From: Shinisaurus crocodilurus
Taxonomy: Eukaryota > Chordata > Lepidosauria > Squamata > Shinisauridae
Direction of reading: 5' to 3'
Length of the DNA: 64,000 bases
Assembly (NCBI GenBank): GCA_021292165.1
Contig: CM037879.1
Span: forward strand, 286,600,272-286,664,271
A program made the position numbers and the translations under genes. Positions 1 to 8,539 of this stretch are shown here, piece by piece (position 1 is the stretch's first letter; every line of letters begins with the position of its first letter). Under the pieces are notes generated by a model. It searched no databases and had not been told where the DNA came from. It saw only the letters and a program-made list of their open reading frames with translations.

Positions 1-69
1 AATTTGGGAAACGTCAAAATGAGCTTGAACATCACATGTTCCCAATGGAGCCTGGTGGCTCCAATCCCA

Positions 70-222
70 GTGGGGTGGTGTGTAACCACTGCGGGTTGCA
101 GTCTGAACTTTTAAGGAGCTATCCATGGTGCCGGACCTATTTTATGGATGGAGTTCAGCACCATGGAAAGCTCCTCTGAGGGTCAGACTAAAAGCCCGAG
201 TGGATACACCACCCCACTGAAA
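70..222. repeat. Palindromic MITE-like element, copy 1
   Basis: The left end reads CAGTGGGGTGGTGTGTAACC and the right end reads GGATACACCACCCCACTG, so the segment can fold back on itself. The middle (pressing on 'GGAGCTATCCATGGTG', 'GGACCTATTTT') recurs at 35510-35835 and 48372-48510, which shows a dispersed family. No transposase is present and I could not define a target duplication. The 500 bp around it hold no supported gene. Confidence 0.5.
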
Positions 223-511
223 TTGGAACCCCCAGCCTTGACTGCATGTTCACCCATCCCACTTGGGGCTTCCAGGAGACATATGATCCCTGTGGTCAGG
301 ACTCAGCTTTCTCCACAAAATGTTGGCTGAGTGAGAAGCAACAGGGTATTTAGTTGCTCTCCTGCCCCCCCTCCCTTTTGAAGGGGATGACTTTGGGGAG
401 TTGTCTCACTCGAGGCCCTGCAGACCAGATGATCTGGCCTGCTGGGGGCAAATTTTGGCATCTGTGCTGGAGGCTTCACATACCTGCTTTAAAACTTTCC
501 ATGGCCTACAG

Positions 512-646
512 CAGTGTTTCTCAACCTTGGGTCCCCAGATGTTTTTGGCCTACAACTCCCAGCATGCCCCAGCCAGCTATGCTGGCTGGGGCATGCTGGG
601 AGTTGTAGGCCAAAAACATCTGGGGACCCAAGGTTGAGAAACACTG
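512..646. mobile_element. hAT palindromic MITE (CAGTGTTTCT family), copy 1
   Basis: This is a 135-bp, nearly perfect palindrome with ends CAGTGTTTCTCAACC and GGTTGAGAAACACTG. It is flanked on both sides by the identical 8 bp GCCTACAG (504-511 and 647-654). An 8-bp duplication and a CAGNG terminus are the hallmarks of hAT transposons. It carries no coding sequence and would have been moved in trans. Close relatives lie at 20572-20706 and 35557-35690. Confidence 0.9.
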
Positions 647-654
647 GCCTACAG

Positions 655-997
655 ACACCATTTTCGACCTGGCCTTCAGCTTTTTTATTAAAAGTACAGC
701 ACACAATCTGCCAGGGTTGGCAAGTCTAAACCCCAACACAGATTAAGACCACCCAAAAGCTTCCCCAACTTCCCATCCAGCTCAGACTTCTCTGTGACAA
801 TCTGCAGTTCTTCTCTTTTGCAGACCCTAAACCACTGGCGTAATCTCACTGATAAACAGAAGAGGGAGCCCCGCTCTAGTGTAACTGAATTGCAGGGGGA
901 TGTTTGGTATGTGTTAAATGGACTGAATGTGGGCTGAATGCCATGCAAAGTGTTGCTGAGCCTGGGAATTAATCAGAATGACAAGCTGGCTCCAGGT
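655..997. other. Unassigned sequence
   Basis: No repeat family, splice-flanked reading frame or RNA gene was recognised between the hAT MITE and the 5S-type SINE. Confidence 0.4.
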
Positions 998-1167
998 TCA
1001 TAGGATTGTAGGATCATAGAGTTGGAAGGGGCCTACAAGGCCATCGAGCCTAATCCCCCTGCTCAATGCAGGAAACTAGAGGAGGGGTCTCCCATCCAAG
1101 TAATAACCAGGCCTGACCCTGCTTAGCTTACCACGCTCAGACAAGCTGAGCCAGCGTGAGCCACATG
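998..1167 (-). mobile_element. 5S rRNA-derived SINE with CR1-like tail, copy 1
   Basis: Read on the minus strand, the 5' half resembles the internal promoter half of 5S rRNA (GCTAAGCAGGGTCAGGCCTGG and the following CTTGGATGGGAGACC block). The 3' half matches the CR1 tail (CTGCATTGAGCAGGGGG, then GGCCTTGTAGGCCCCTTCC). It is a degenerate retroposon and not a functional 5S gene, because the 5S 3' third is missing. Other copies are at 3978-4147 and 23569-23740. Confidence 0.75.
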
Positions 1168-1180
1168 TTCAAGGGGTCCT

Positions 1181-1258
1181 TTTGCAAACTGCCCTCCCGT
1201 GGGCCCCGGTGGACTTACCTTTGCAAACTGCCCTCCCGTGGGCCCCGGTGGACTTACC
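1181..1258. repeat. Exact 39-bp tandem duplication
   Basis: The 39-bp unit starting TTTGCAAACTGCCCTCCCGT occurs twice head to tail (1181-1219 and 1220-1258) with no difference that I can see, so it is a recent duplication. No function is suggested. Confidence 0.85.
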
Positions 1259-1482
1259 TGTTACCTGGGGAACAGGTTGGTAAATAATCATAAGGTGGAA
1301 TGTAGAGAAGATTAAAGGTGTCCATTCTGTAGCTAGGGGATGTATGAGAAATTTGTTTCAGTCCCGTTTTTTTGTACCAGAATTTACCCAGTTTGCACTC
1401 CTTGGAACCAAACGCAGACCTGAGCACAATCCACAGCTGAGGCCCATGCGTCTCCGAACTTGTGAGGTGATTCACGGAACAA

Positions 1483-1484
<2 letters not shown>

Positions 1485-1512
<28 letters not shown>
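1485..1512. repeat. (TA)n microsatellite
   Basis: Uninterrupted TA dinucleotides, about 28 bp, inside the hAT-like element. Confidence 0.95.
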
Positions 1513-1513
<1 letters not shown>

Positions 1514-1564
1514 TAAAAAATGCGTACATTTGAGAAAGGTGCACAAACATGCTTTAGGGCACCA

Positions 1565-1810
1565 TCCTGTGTCCGCGAGGATAATTTGGAGTCCCAGCTC
1601 CGGCCTCGGAAACGTGCTCCGAGGTCGGGCTGGGACTCTGAACCCGGAGCGCCCTCCCTCCGCCCTCGCAGCCGGCGCGGAAAGACCTGTGCCAGCTGCG
1701 GCTCTGAGGTCGCAAGAGGTTTTGTGGGTGGGGAGGGCGGCGGGGGGGACAGGCCACGCCAGCATTCGCAGGGCCCTGGGGGCGCCTCAGGCTCCTCCCC
1801 TCACGCTCCT
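1565..1810. other. CpG-rich patch with hairpin
   Basis: About two dozen CpG dinucleotides fall in roughly 245 bp, in sharp contrast with the AT-rich flanks. Near 1590-1640 the strand can fold: GAGTCCCAGC on the left pairs with GCTGGGACTC on the right. It may be an inserted fragment or a small CpG island. No promoter or gene start was recognised. Confidence 0.5.
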
Positions 1811-2093
1811 CCAGGGTAAAACACACAGATGGCCAAACTCGGCTGTCTAAGCATTTCGCAGGGTGGGAGGAGCACAGAGGTGACCTTCACCTCTGCCTTC
1901 CTCCTGCCTTCCGTAGGATGCCCGTAATCCCCCAAGTTTGGAGTGTCACGGGCAGCCTCGTCGGATTGCGCTGTTCATAAGAGAGGCCAAAATAATAATA
2001 ATAATAATAATGCATACATTTCAAAAATGCATACAGTTGATTTGTACATTTAGGAAATAATGTGAGTGAAAATACGCACATGTTTTTGTGCTA

Positions 2094-2094
2094 A

Positions 2095-2143
<49 letters not shown>
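2094..2143. repeat. (AAT)n microsatellite
   Basis: About 50 bp of AAT/ATA triplets. It makes artificial poly-Ile or poly-Tyr reading frames. Confidence 0.95.
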
Positions 2144-2223
2144 GCTTGCAATCTGATACAGACCCCATTCAGAATACGCTTCCTCAATGATTTTGAGTTT
2201 TGTTGCTTTGCACATCCCTATCT

Positions 2224-3938
2224 AGGAGCCAAAGAATCTACCTCAATTCAATTCCTACTTCGGCTCGGTCTTCTCCCAAAAGAGGGTCTATGACCCCCCT
2301 GGCAAACCTGAAGTGCAGACTGAAGGGGCAGAATTGCAGCTTGAGATTGATAGGCAAATGGTCAAGGAGCACCTGATTACTCTGAACGAGTTTAAATCTC
2401 CAGGGCCTGATGAGCTGCATCCTAGAGTAATAAAGGAACTGGCAGAAGAACTCTCAGAACCACTGTCTATTATCTTTGAGAAATCATGGAGGACAGGTGA
2501 AGTGCCAGACGACTGGAGGAGGGCAAATGTTGTTCCCATCTTCAAAAAGGGCAAGAAGGAGGAACCTGGGAACTATAGGCCAGTCAGTCTGACATCAATC
2601 CCTGGGAAGATTTTTGAGCAGATTATAAAGAAGTCAGTCTGCAAGCACCTTGAAAACAATGCAGTGATTACTAGAAGCCAGCATGGATTTGTCAAGAACA
2701 AATCCTGTCAGACTAATCTGATCTCATTTTTTGATCGGGTAACCTCCCTTGTGGACTGTGGGAATGCTGTGGACATTATATATCTGGACTTCAGCAAAGC
2801 TTTCGACAAAGTGCCTCATGATATCCTGATTAGTAAGCTAGCTAAGAGTGGGCTAGATGGAACAACTATCAGGTGGATCCACAATTGGCTACAGAATCGG
2901 ACTCAAAGAGTGCTTATCAATGGTTCCTTCTCAAACTGGGGAGAGGTAACGAGCGGGGTACCACAGGGCTCGGTCCTGGGCCCGGTGCTCTTCAACATTT
3001 TTATTAATGACTTGGATGAGGAGGTACAGGGAATGCTTATCAAATTTGCAGATGACACAAAGTTGGGTGGAACAGCTAATACTCTGGAAGACAGAAACAA
3101 AATTCAAAGTGACCTCGATAGGCTGGAGTGCTGGGCCGAAAACAACAGAATGAAATTTAATAGGGATAAATGCCAAGTGCTGCACCTAGGGAGAGGAAAC
3201 CAAATGCAGAGTTACAGAATGGGGGACACTTGGCTCAACAATACTACAAGTGAGAAGGATCTTGGAATTGTGGTAGATCACAAACTGAATATGAGCCAGC
3301 AATGCGATGTGGCTGCAAAGAAGGCAAATGCTATTTTGGGCTGTATTAATAGAAGTATAGCTTCCAAATCGCGGGAAGTGATAATTCCCCTTTACTCGGC
3401 ACTGGTTAGGCCTCATCTTGAGTACTGCGTCCAGTTCTGGGCACCTCACTTTAAGAAGGACATAGACAAACTGGAGAGGGTTCAGAGGAGGGCAACAAGG
3501 ATGATAAAGGGACTGGAAACAAGGCCCTATGAGGAGAGACTGAAAGAACTGGGCATGTTTAGCCTTCAGAAGAGGAGACTGAGGGGAGATATGATCGCAC
3601 TCTTCCAGTATTTGAAGGGATGTCACACAGAGGAGGGCAAAGATCTCTTCTCGTTCATCCCAGTTTGCAGGATACGGAATAATGGGCTCAAATTACAGGA
3701 ACCCAGATTCCACCTAAACATCAGGAAAAATTTCCTGACTGTCAGAGCAATAAGACAATGGAATCAACTACCTAGGGAGGTGGTGGGCTCTCCCAGTCTG
3801 GAGGCATTCAAGGTGCAGCTGGACAGACATCTGTCAGATATGCTTTGACCTGGATTCCTGCATTGAGCAGGGGGTTGGACTCGATGGCCTTGTAGGCCCC
3901 TTCCAACTCTGCTTTTCTATGATTCTATGATTCTATGA
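2224..3938 (+). mobile_element. CR1 LINE, 5'-truncated, long intact RT region
   Basis: A 5'-truncated copy of a CR1 non-LTR retrotransposon. It runs from a partial ORF2 through the stop at about 3848 and the short 3' UTR to the family-specific ATTCTATG repeats at 3915-3938. The lack of a target duplication is normal for CR1. The left edge abuts the end of the preceding hAT-like element. The same family gives the fragments at 8540-9103, 25846-26666 and 46127-46278. Confidence 0.93.
2268..3848 (+). CDS. CR1 ORF2 reverse transcriptase (5'-truncated, uninterrupted)
   Basis: This is the C-terminal part of a LINE ORF2 polyprotein, which copies element RNA into DNA at a nicked chromosome site. The reading frame is open back to at least 2268; the nominal start at 2313 is a GTG and not a real initiation codon. 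Counting from 2313, visible RT motifs are KGKKEEPGNYRPVSL (about residues 79-93), YLDFSKAFD (157-165, first catalytic Asp), GVPQGSVLGP (215-224) and FADD (245-248, the catalytic Asp pair, with F in place of the common Y). A thumb and C-terminal region follows to DRHLSDML. The N-terminal endonuclease is missing, so the copy cannot move by itself. About 510 codons without a stop imply a young insertion. Confidence 0.93.
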   Translation, partial: VFSQKRVYDPPGKPEVQTEGAELQLEIDRQMVKEHLITLNEFKSPGPDELHPRVIKELAEELSEPLSIIFEKSWRTGEVPDDWRRANVVPIFKKGKKEEPGNYRPVSLTSIPGKIFEQIIKKSVCKHLENNAVITRSQHGFVKNKSCQTNLISFFDRVTSLVDCGNAVDIIYLDFSKAFDKVPHDILISKLAKSGLDGTTIRWIHNWLQNRTQRVLINGSFSNWGEVTSGVPQGSVLGPVLFNIFINDLDEEVQGMLIKFADDTKLGGTANTLEDRNKIQSDLDRLECWAENNRMKFNRDKCQVLHLGRGNQMQSYRMGDTWLNNTTSEKDLGIVVDHKLNMSQQCDVAAKKANAILGCINRSIASKSREVIIPLYSALVRPHLEYCVQFWAPHFKKDIDKLERVQRRATRMIKGLETRPYEERLKELGMFSLQKRRLRGDMIALFQYLKGCHTEEGKDLFSFIPVCRIRNNGLKLQEPRFHLNIRKNFLTVRAIRQWNQLPREVVGSPSLEAFKVQLDRHLSDML

Positions 3939-3977
3939 TACCTGCCTCCCTGCAAAAGCCGATTGTTATCATATACA

Positions 3978-4147
3978 GGCCTGTGGCTCGCGCCGGCTCA
4001 GCTTGTCTGAGCGTGGAAAGCTCAGCAGGGTCAGGCCTGGTTATGACTTGGATGGGAGACCCCTCCTCTAGTTTCCTGCACTGAGCAGGGGGTTGGACTC
4101 GAGGGCCTTGCAAGCCCCTTCCAACTCGATGATCTATGAATCTATGA
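3978..4147 (+). mobile_element. 5S rRNA-derived SINE with CR1-like tail, copy 2
   Basis: It begins GGCCTGTGGCTCGCGCCGG, contains the 5S-like internal promoter region (AAGCTCAGCAGGGTCAGG, then CTTGGATGGGAGACC) and ends in a CR1-type tail (GAGCAGGGGGTTGGACTCG and a terminal TCTATGAATCTATGA). It lies 40 bp after the CR1 copy. Confidence 0.8.
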
Positions 4148-4243
4148 AGAAATGCCTTCACCCTTTTCGTTGGCAGCGCTCTTGTTCTTTTAACTGTGGC
4201 ATGGCCGGTGGAAATTAAACAGGTTTCACTTTTCCCTACTGAG

Positions 4244-4315
4244 ATGGGTTTTTTTATTTATTATATTTGTTAATCACCCATCTGGCTGGTCACCCGGCCA
4301 CCCTAAATTAAGTAA
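4244..4315 (-). repeat. LINE 3'-end remnant
   Basis: The block CACCCATCTGGCTGGTCACC followed by CGGCCACCC matches the reversed 3' end of the L2-type LINE seen better at 48700-49135. Between 4316 and 4610 nothing else was recognised. Confidence 0.5.
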
Positions 4316-4616
4316 ATACTCTGTGTTTTCAAACACAGACCAATAATCGTGTTCTTTCAGTAACAAGGAAAGAATGTTCTTCCAGACATCTGCTGTAATA
4401 GGGCAATAAAATGAAGTAGGTTTCTTTGCCAAAAGAAGAAGGCGATGATATGAACTGAAGTTCAGGATAAGTGACGATAACACCGTTGTAACCAAAATTT
4501 CTTCCATAACATTAAAAAAAAAAGAAGAAGTCCCAATAAGTAAGAATGTGAAAAGGCTACAATCAGATCCTCTTCCCTCCCACCACACATGCTGATAATC
4601 CTGTGGGCCAGAAATC

Positions 4617-4826
4617 CAACAATGCCATCATATACATGTCTACTCAGAAGTAAGTTCCACTGAGTTCAATGGGGCTTTCTCACCGGTAAGTGGGTATAGC
4701 TTTACAGCCTAACAGTGCAATCCTAGGCATGTGTAGACAGAAAAGGTCCTTCAGCTCCCAGCATTCCCCAACCAGCTATTCTGTAGGACTGTTGTCTGTC
4801 TAAACATGCATAGAATTATGCCTTAT
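4617..4826. repeat. Two abutting degenerate DNA-transposon fragments
   Basis: 4617-4705 contains CTACTCAGAAGTAAGTTCC and ATGGGGCTTTCTCACCGG, a repeat typical of squamate genomes. 4712-4826 is a decayed copy of the GGGCACAATCC palindrome found at 23109, 59034 and 61142, with part of the hairpin arm deleted. Confidence 0.6.
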
Positions 4827-4909
4827 CTAACTCCTTTGAGTGCCTGTCACTTTGCTTACTGATTCAGCTGAATAGCTTCTCTCCTCTGTAGCAGGGTCCA
4901 TGCGCCAAT

Positions 4910-5312
4910 GTGGTTTTGCATGGGGACAGATGAATTTCAGTCTCTCTCAGTTTCTCATTTTTCCAGTCTTAAGTTTTGCTGGTCCTGAACTTTGAGAATT
5001 TTTTTAAAAAAAACTTTGCATGAACATTTGTCAGTATTTGGGGCACGTTTCTCCTAATAAATGCCTTCTTATATGCATTCTTGCCTAATGTACACACGTT
5101 TTGGAAGCAATTTTCCTAATACGATGCATTTTGGAATGTTCTTGCCCCCAATGTATACATTTTCTGATTGGAGAACTGTATTGCAAAATTTGGAGGAGTG
5201 CACATTTCAAAGGATAACTGAGTTTCGGTTCTCATAGTGGCTCAAAAGTGTGGAATTGGAGAAATTTGCATTAAAATGCGAACTGAACGAATTTCTCCCC
5301 CATCTCTAGGAT
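4910..5312. repeat. Old interspersed repeat (TTGATTGGAGAACT family), copy 1
   Basis: Shared phrases such as 'CATTTCTCCTAATA', 'TGGAGAACT' and 'TTTGCATTAAAATG' also occur at 6150-6612 and 38600-38845. The ends resemble hAT CATCCCTA-type termini but are too decayed to fix. Non-coding. Confidence 0.55.
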
Positions 5313-5417
5313 TTGCATGCTGTAAAGTGTTTACCGGGCTTCTCTTGCTTGCTGTGGGTGATGTGGCACACACATACTCACCTGTACTTACACGCCCTTG
5401 TGGATTATCCATTCTAG

Positions 5418-5657
5418 GTTTGTGAAGTGCAGAACGATACAGAGATGATCTGCCAAGCACCGGCCCTAGCGGTCGATCCAGATAACCAGTCCGACCTCAC
5501 CGAGCGACCAGATGAATTCGGCTTCATCTTGGACAACGTCCATTCCTTGCTCATCCTTAACCACACCAATTTCACCTACTACCCGAACCCTGTCTTTGAG
5601 GCTTTCAACCCCTCTGGGATTTTGGAACTGAAACCAGGAACCCCTGTTATATTAAAG
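5418..5657 (+). CDS. Internal exon of a plexin-A receptor gene (IPT/TIG region)
   Basis: Plexin-A proteins are single-pass semaphorin receptors that act with neuropilins in axon guidance and signal through a cytoplasmic GAP domain. The exon is 240 bp (80 codons, phase 0 at both ends), bounded by an acceptor (ATTCTAG at 5411-5417) and a donor (AAG|GTACGAG at 5655-5664). The frame starts VCEVQNDTEMICQAP and includes ERPDEFGFILDN, FTYYPNPVFEAF and ELKPGTPVILK, which I recognise as the linker between extracellular IPT domains of plexin-A members. Candidate N-glycosylation sites (NQSD, NHTN) fit an ectodomain. There is no stop or frameshift. The paralogue is uncertain; PLXNA4 is my best guess. Neighbouring exons were not found, consistent with long introns. 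A minus-strand CR1 lies 83 bp downstream. Confidence 0.85.
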
Positions 5658-5739
5658 GTACGAGGAGAGAGAGAGAGTGTGACGGTCCAAAGTAAAATGA
5701 TGCCTGTGCCAACCGTTTCCATGTCCTTCCCAAGTATCA

Positions 5740-5895
5740 TAGAATCATAGAAAAGTAGACTTGGAAGGGGCCTACAAGGCCATCGAGTCCAACCCCCCTG
5801 CTCAATGCAGGAATCCAGGTCAAAGCATCCCTGACAGATGGCTGTCCAGCTGCATCTTGAATGCCTCCAGAGTGGGAGAGCTCAACAAGATCACT
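5740..5895 (-). mobile_element. CR1 3' end fragment
   Basis: The reversed CR1 tail (CATAGAATCATAGAAAAGTAG, then GCCATCGAGTCCAACC) continues into the end of ORF2 (GGCTGTCCAGCTGCA). It is strongly 5'-truncated and sits in the intron just after the plexin exon. Confidence 0.9.
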
Positions 5896-6149
5896 GTCAT
5901 ATTTATCATGCTGCGGTGAATATGGGAGTGGGGAAAAACCCCATTTCTCTTTAGCTACTTTGACTGCAACTATGGCAAGGTGCTGTTTAAAAGGGGTAAG
6001 GCCAAGTTCAGGAAGTTATTTCTTACTGAAGGATGCTGTTGGTTATAAGCATGGAAAAGCTTCTGAATTTAAATAGTTATTTTAATTTAATTAGCCGTCC
6101 ATAGGGCTCTGCGGCTTTTGCAACTCAAAGGAAGGAGCTGAGCTGAGCA

Positions 6150-6612
6150 AGGACTTACCTCTGAGTAGGGATAGATTAATTTGTCAGTTTCAGTTTCTCA
6201 TTTTTCCAATCTTCAGTTCATCTTGAACTTTGAGAATTTCTCCAGTCTTAAGTTTGGTTTGTCCCGAACTCTGATATATATATGTGTGTGTGTGTTTGCA
6301 TGAAAATTCATGAACATTTTTGCACACATTTCTCCTAATACTACACTTCTGTATGCATCTTTACCTAATGTACACATTTTTTGCTAGCAATTTTTGGGAT
6401 AATACATTTTCAATATGATTTCCCCAAATATATGCATTTTTGTATGCATTTCTTGATTGGAGAACTCCATGGCGAATCTCGGAGGAGTGCAAATTTGGAA
6501 GGAGAACTGCATTTCAGTTTGCATAGCAGTTCAAAAGAGCGAAAGTAGGCAAATTTGCAATAAAATGCAAACTAGGCAAATGTATGCCCCCACCCTCAAA
6601 CATTGATCTTTT
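6150..6612. repeat. Old interspersed repeat (TTGATTGGAGAACT family), copy 2
   Basis: It has the same order of phrases as 4910-5312, including TTGATTGGAGAACTCCATGG and CAATAAAATGCAAACT. Non-coding. Confidence 0.55.
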
Positions 6613-6711
6613 GAAATGACAAGCGAGTAGTGACTCGTGACCTTCGGAAACAATCTCTGATTTCCCACTCATTTCTGTGAAGTCCCACCTGGAAATGCAG
6701 CAGCCCCATCT

Positions 6712-6743
6712 AGGAAGGAAGGAAGGAAGGAAGGAAGGAAGGA
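6712..6743. repeat. (GGAA)n microsatellite
   Basis: About eight GGAA units. Confidence 0.95.
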
Positions 6744-7066
6744 CGTACCATAGCCCTGTTGACATCCCTGCCTCACCCACCCACCAGATTTCTTCCTGGT
6801 GCTGCTGCTGTTGCTCGCTAACGGACAAGGGGGGTTACTACCAGGGATGGGGACTCGGACTCGAGGACTCGACTCGTGAGTTGGATTGAGTCCCCCCTCT
6901 GACTCGACTCGGACTCGAGTCCCAATATTTTTAATGGGACTCGAGACTCGACTCGGGACTCGAGACCAAGGACTCTTCAACATCCCTGGGCTGTGCCAGA
7001 AGGAGTGGAGAGGAGCGTGATTGCCGTCGAAGAGCGCATGGAAGTGAGGTGTGCCGCTGCTCGGCC

Positions 7067-7333
7067 ACTATGGACGGCTACCAGGAGTGCAGCCCCAACA
7101 GTGTGTCAAGATTTATTTTGATTGATGTGTTGCATACTTGGGAGAGGCAGAAGAAGGACCTGAGATTACTCTGTGTGGCTGCTCTGAGTGTGTTTCTGGT
7201 TCCAGCAAGTTCATCACCAGTGGAGCGGGTGTTCAGTGAGGGTGGAATTGTGATGAGACCTCACCATTCCAGAATGGGGGCCAAACATTTAGAAAAAATC
7301 ATGTTCCTCAAATGCAACATGGATAAGTTTTAG
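7067..7333 (+). pseudogene. hAT transposase C-terminal dimerisation domain (remnant)
   Basis: The frame encodes the C-terminal hAT dimerisation region: LLCVAALSVFLVPASSSPVE, then RVFSEGG, a basic RPHHSRM block and a final FLKCNMDKF before the stop. In hAT transposases this region holds the conserved (S/A)SS..ERVFS signature and the last catalytic-core residues. The DDE core and the BED zinc finger are absent, as the 5' part of the gene was lost in the internal deletion that produced this element. No ATG with a promoter is credible. It is best called a relic, although the frame is open. Confidence 0.85.
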
Positions 7334-7374
7334 GAAGTACAGCAAGTTTATTTTTTAAACTCATTTTCCTAAAA

Positions 7375-7550
7375 TGCAACCTTTCAGACATTTTGGGTTT
7401 GGCTGCCTCTGCCTGCCTGCCTGGAGTTCCCTGCCTCCTCTGCCTGCCTGGTCTCTTCTTGACCAGTTCAACAGTTGAATTGTCCAAGACAAAGGCCTCT
7501 GCCTGCCTGCTTTGGGGTTCCCTGCCTCCTCTGCCTGCCTGGTTATTTTG
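7375..7550. repeat. Internal CTGCCTGCC-type repeats of the hAT element
   Basis: Two near copies of CCTCTGCCTGCCTG followed by TTCCCTGCCTCCTC are spaced about 100 bp apart within the element. Copy B shares them. Confidence 0.6.
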
Positions 7551-8070
7551 GGTTTTTCTGCCTGGTCTGTTCTTGCCAAAATCAGTTGCAGAGTTTTGAA
7601 ATAAAAAGGCACACTTGTGCCTAGAATTTATTTAAACCACACATCTGAAGTAGCCTTATTTTGTTGGGAAAACCCCCCCATTGATTTTAATAGGGACTCG
7701 TGGAGTCAGCTTTGGGAGTGACTCGTGACTCGTGAGTCACCATTTTGGACCAAGGACGCGGACTCGGACTCGAGACTCGGGTCCAAAGACTCGTGACTCG
7801 ACTCGTGACTCGAGACCAAGGACTCTTCAACATCCCTGGTTACTAGTACTACATCATTCTGCAGCTCTCTTTTCTTTTCTCGGAGAACAAATTGTTGTCT
7901 AGGGCGAAGCAAATGCATTCTTCACACACTGTAACTGAATTACAAGCCTACCTATATCCTCTTTTGCCTTCTTCCCGTTACTTCATGGACCCATGGGCCT
8001 GAAAAGGACTTAAAGGTAAGTCTATTCCAATCCCCTTCGCTAAGGCAGAAATCCTTCCCGCACCAGTCCA

Positions 8071-8440
8071 TAGGGATGTGTGAGGATTCCATTCAGGGGG
8101 GTGGAAATCCTGCAAACTGGCTGGGCTCGACTCCCCCAAAACTCTGTCCCACCTACCTGCTTCCCCGGCTCAACTCACGTTCTCCTGAGTCGAGCCGGGG
8201 AAGCGACTTCCAGGTTCCCGCCCGAGTGCTTTTGACGTAGAAAATGGCGTAAGATGTGTTAAAAACGGCCGCAATGTGTGCGACTTATGCAAATTGCGGC
8301 TGCTTTTAACGTGTCTTACGCCATTTTCTACGTAAAAAGCGCTCGGCCGGGAATCCAGAGGTTCGCCAGGTGGCTCAGCTGACATCCGCTTTTGGCCCAG
8401 CATCCAGAGAGTCGGGTGGTGGGTGGATCACCTACCACTA
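8071..8440. mobile_element. hAT palindromic MITE (TAGGGATGTG family), copy 1
   Basis: It begins TAGGGATGTGTGAGGATTCC and ends near CACTA. The centre is a long palindrome: GTAGAAAATGGCGTAAGATG on the left and CTTACGCCATTTTCTAC on the right around GGCCGCAATGTG. GTCCA occurs on both flanks, so the target duplication is only suggestive here. Better-defined relatives are at 17853-18298 and 53625-54005. Confidence 0.75.
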
Positions 8441-8539
8441 GTCCATATCTGCACCACACTTCCAGCGCTAATCAACCTAGGTCATTGGAGCAGAGTGCAG
8501 AGACCAGGTTAGAATGAAATCAGTGCCCCATGATCAAGG

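Larger units (their letters stand above)
1334..2220. mobile_element. Degenerate hAT-like non-autonomous element
   Basis: The left end TAGGGGATGTATGAG and the right end GCACATCCCTA are inverted, and flanks TAGCTAGG/TATCTAGG agree at 7 of 8 positions when the ends are trimmed slightly. Internal phrases (TTTACCCAGTTTGCACTCC, 'GCATACATTT', 'TTGCAATCTGATACAGACC') recur at 12138-13407, 13440-13860, 15340-15960 and 47250-47610, so this is one dispersed family. The copy has swollen through (TA)n and (AAT)n tracts and contains a CpG-rich patch that the other copies lack. Open frames here come from low-complexity DNA. Confidence 0.55.
6842..7838 (+). mobile_element. GACTCG-rich hAT transposon, copy A (non-autonomous)
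   Basis: A 997-bp element with inverted ends CAGGGATG and CATCCCTG, flanked by GTTACTAC (6834-6841) and GTTACTAG (7839-7846). The 7 of 8 match fits hAT target duplication. The subterminal DNA is packed with GACTCG/CGAGTC words on both sides. A second CATCCCTG, preceded by the same ~45 bp as the true right end, sits inside at 6981-6988. The interior keeps only the C-terminal end of a transposase gene, so the copy is not autonomous. Copies B (27128-28105), C (29941-30162) and D (63350-63672) belong to the same family. Confidence 0.93.

Noticed and set aside
1344..1850. 168-codon plus-strand frame
   Set aside because: It crosses the (TA)n tract and the CpG-rich patch inside a repeat and shows no recognisable domain.
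3186..3626. 146-codon minus-strand frame (also at 25913-26353)
   Set aside because: It is the antisense shadow of the CR1 reverse-transcriptase frame, so it recurs with every CR1 copy.
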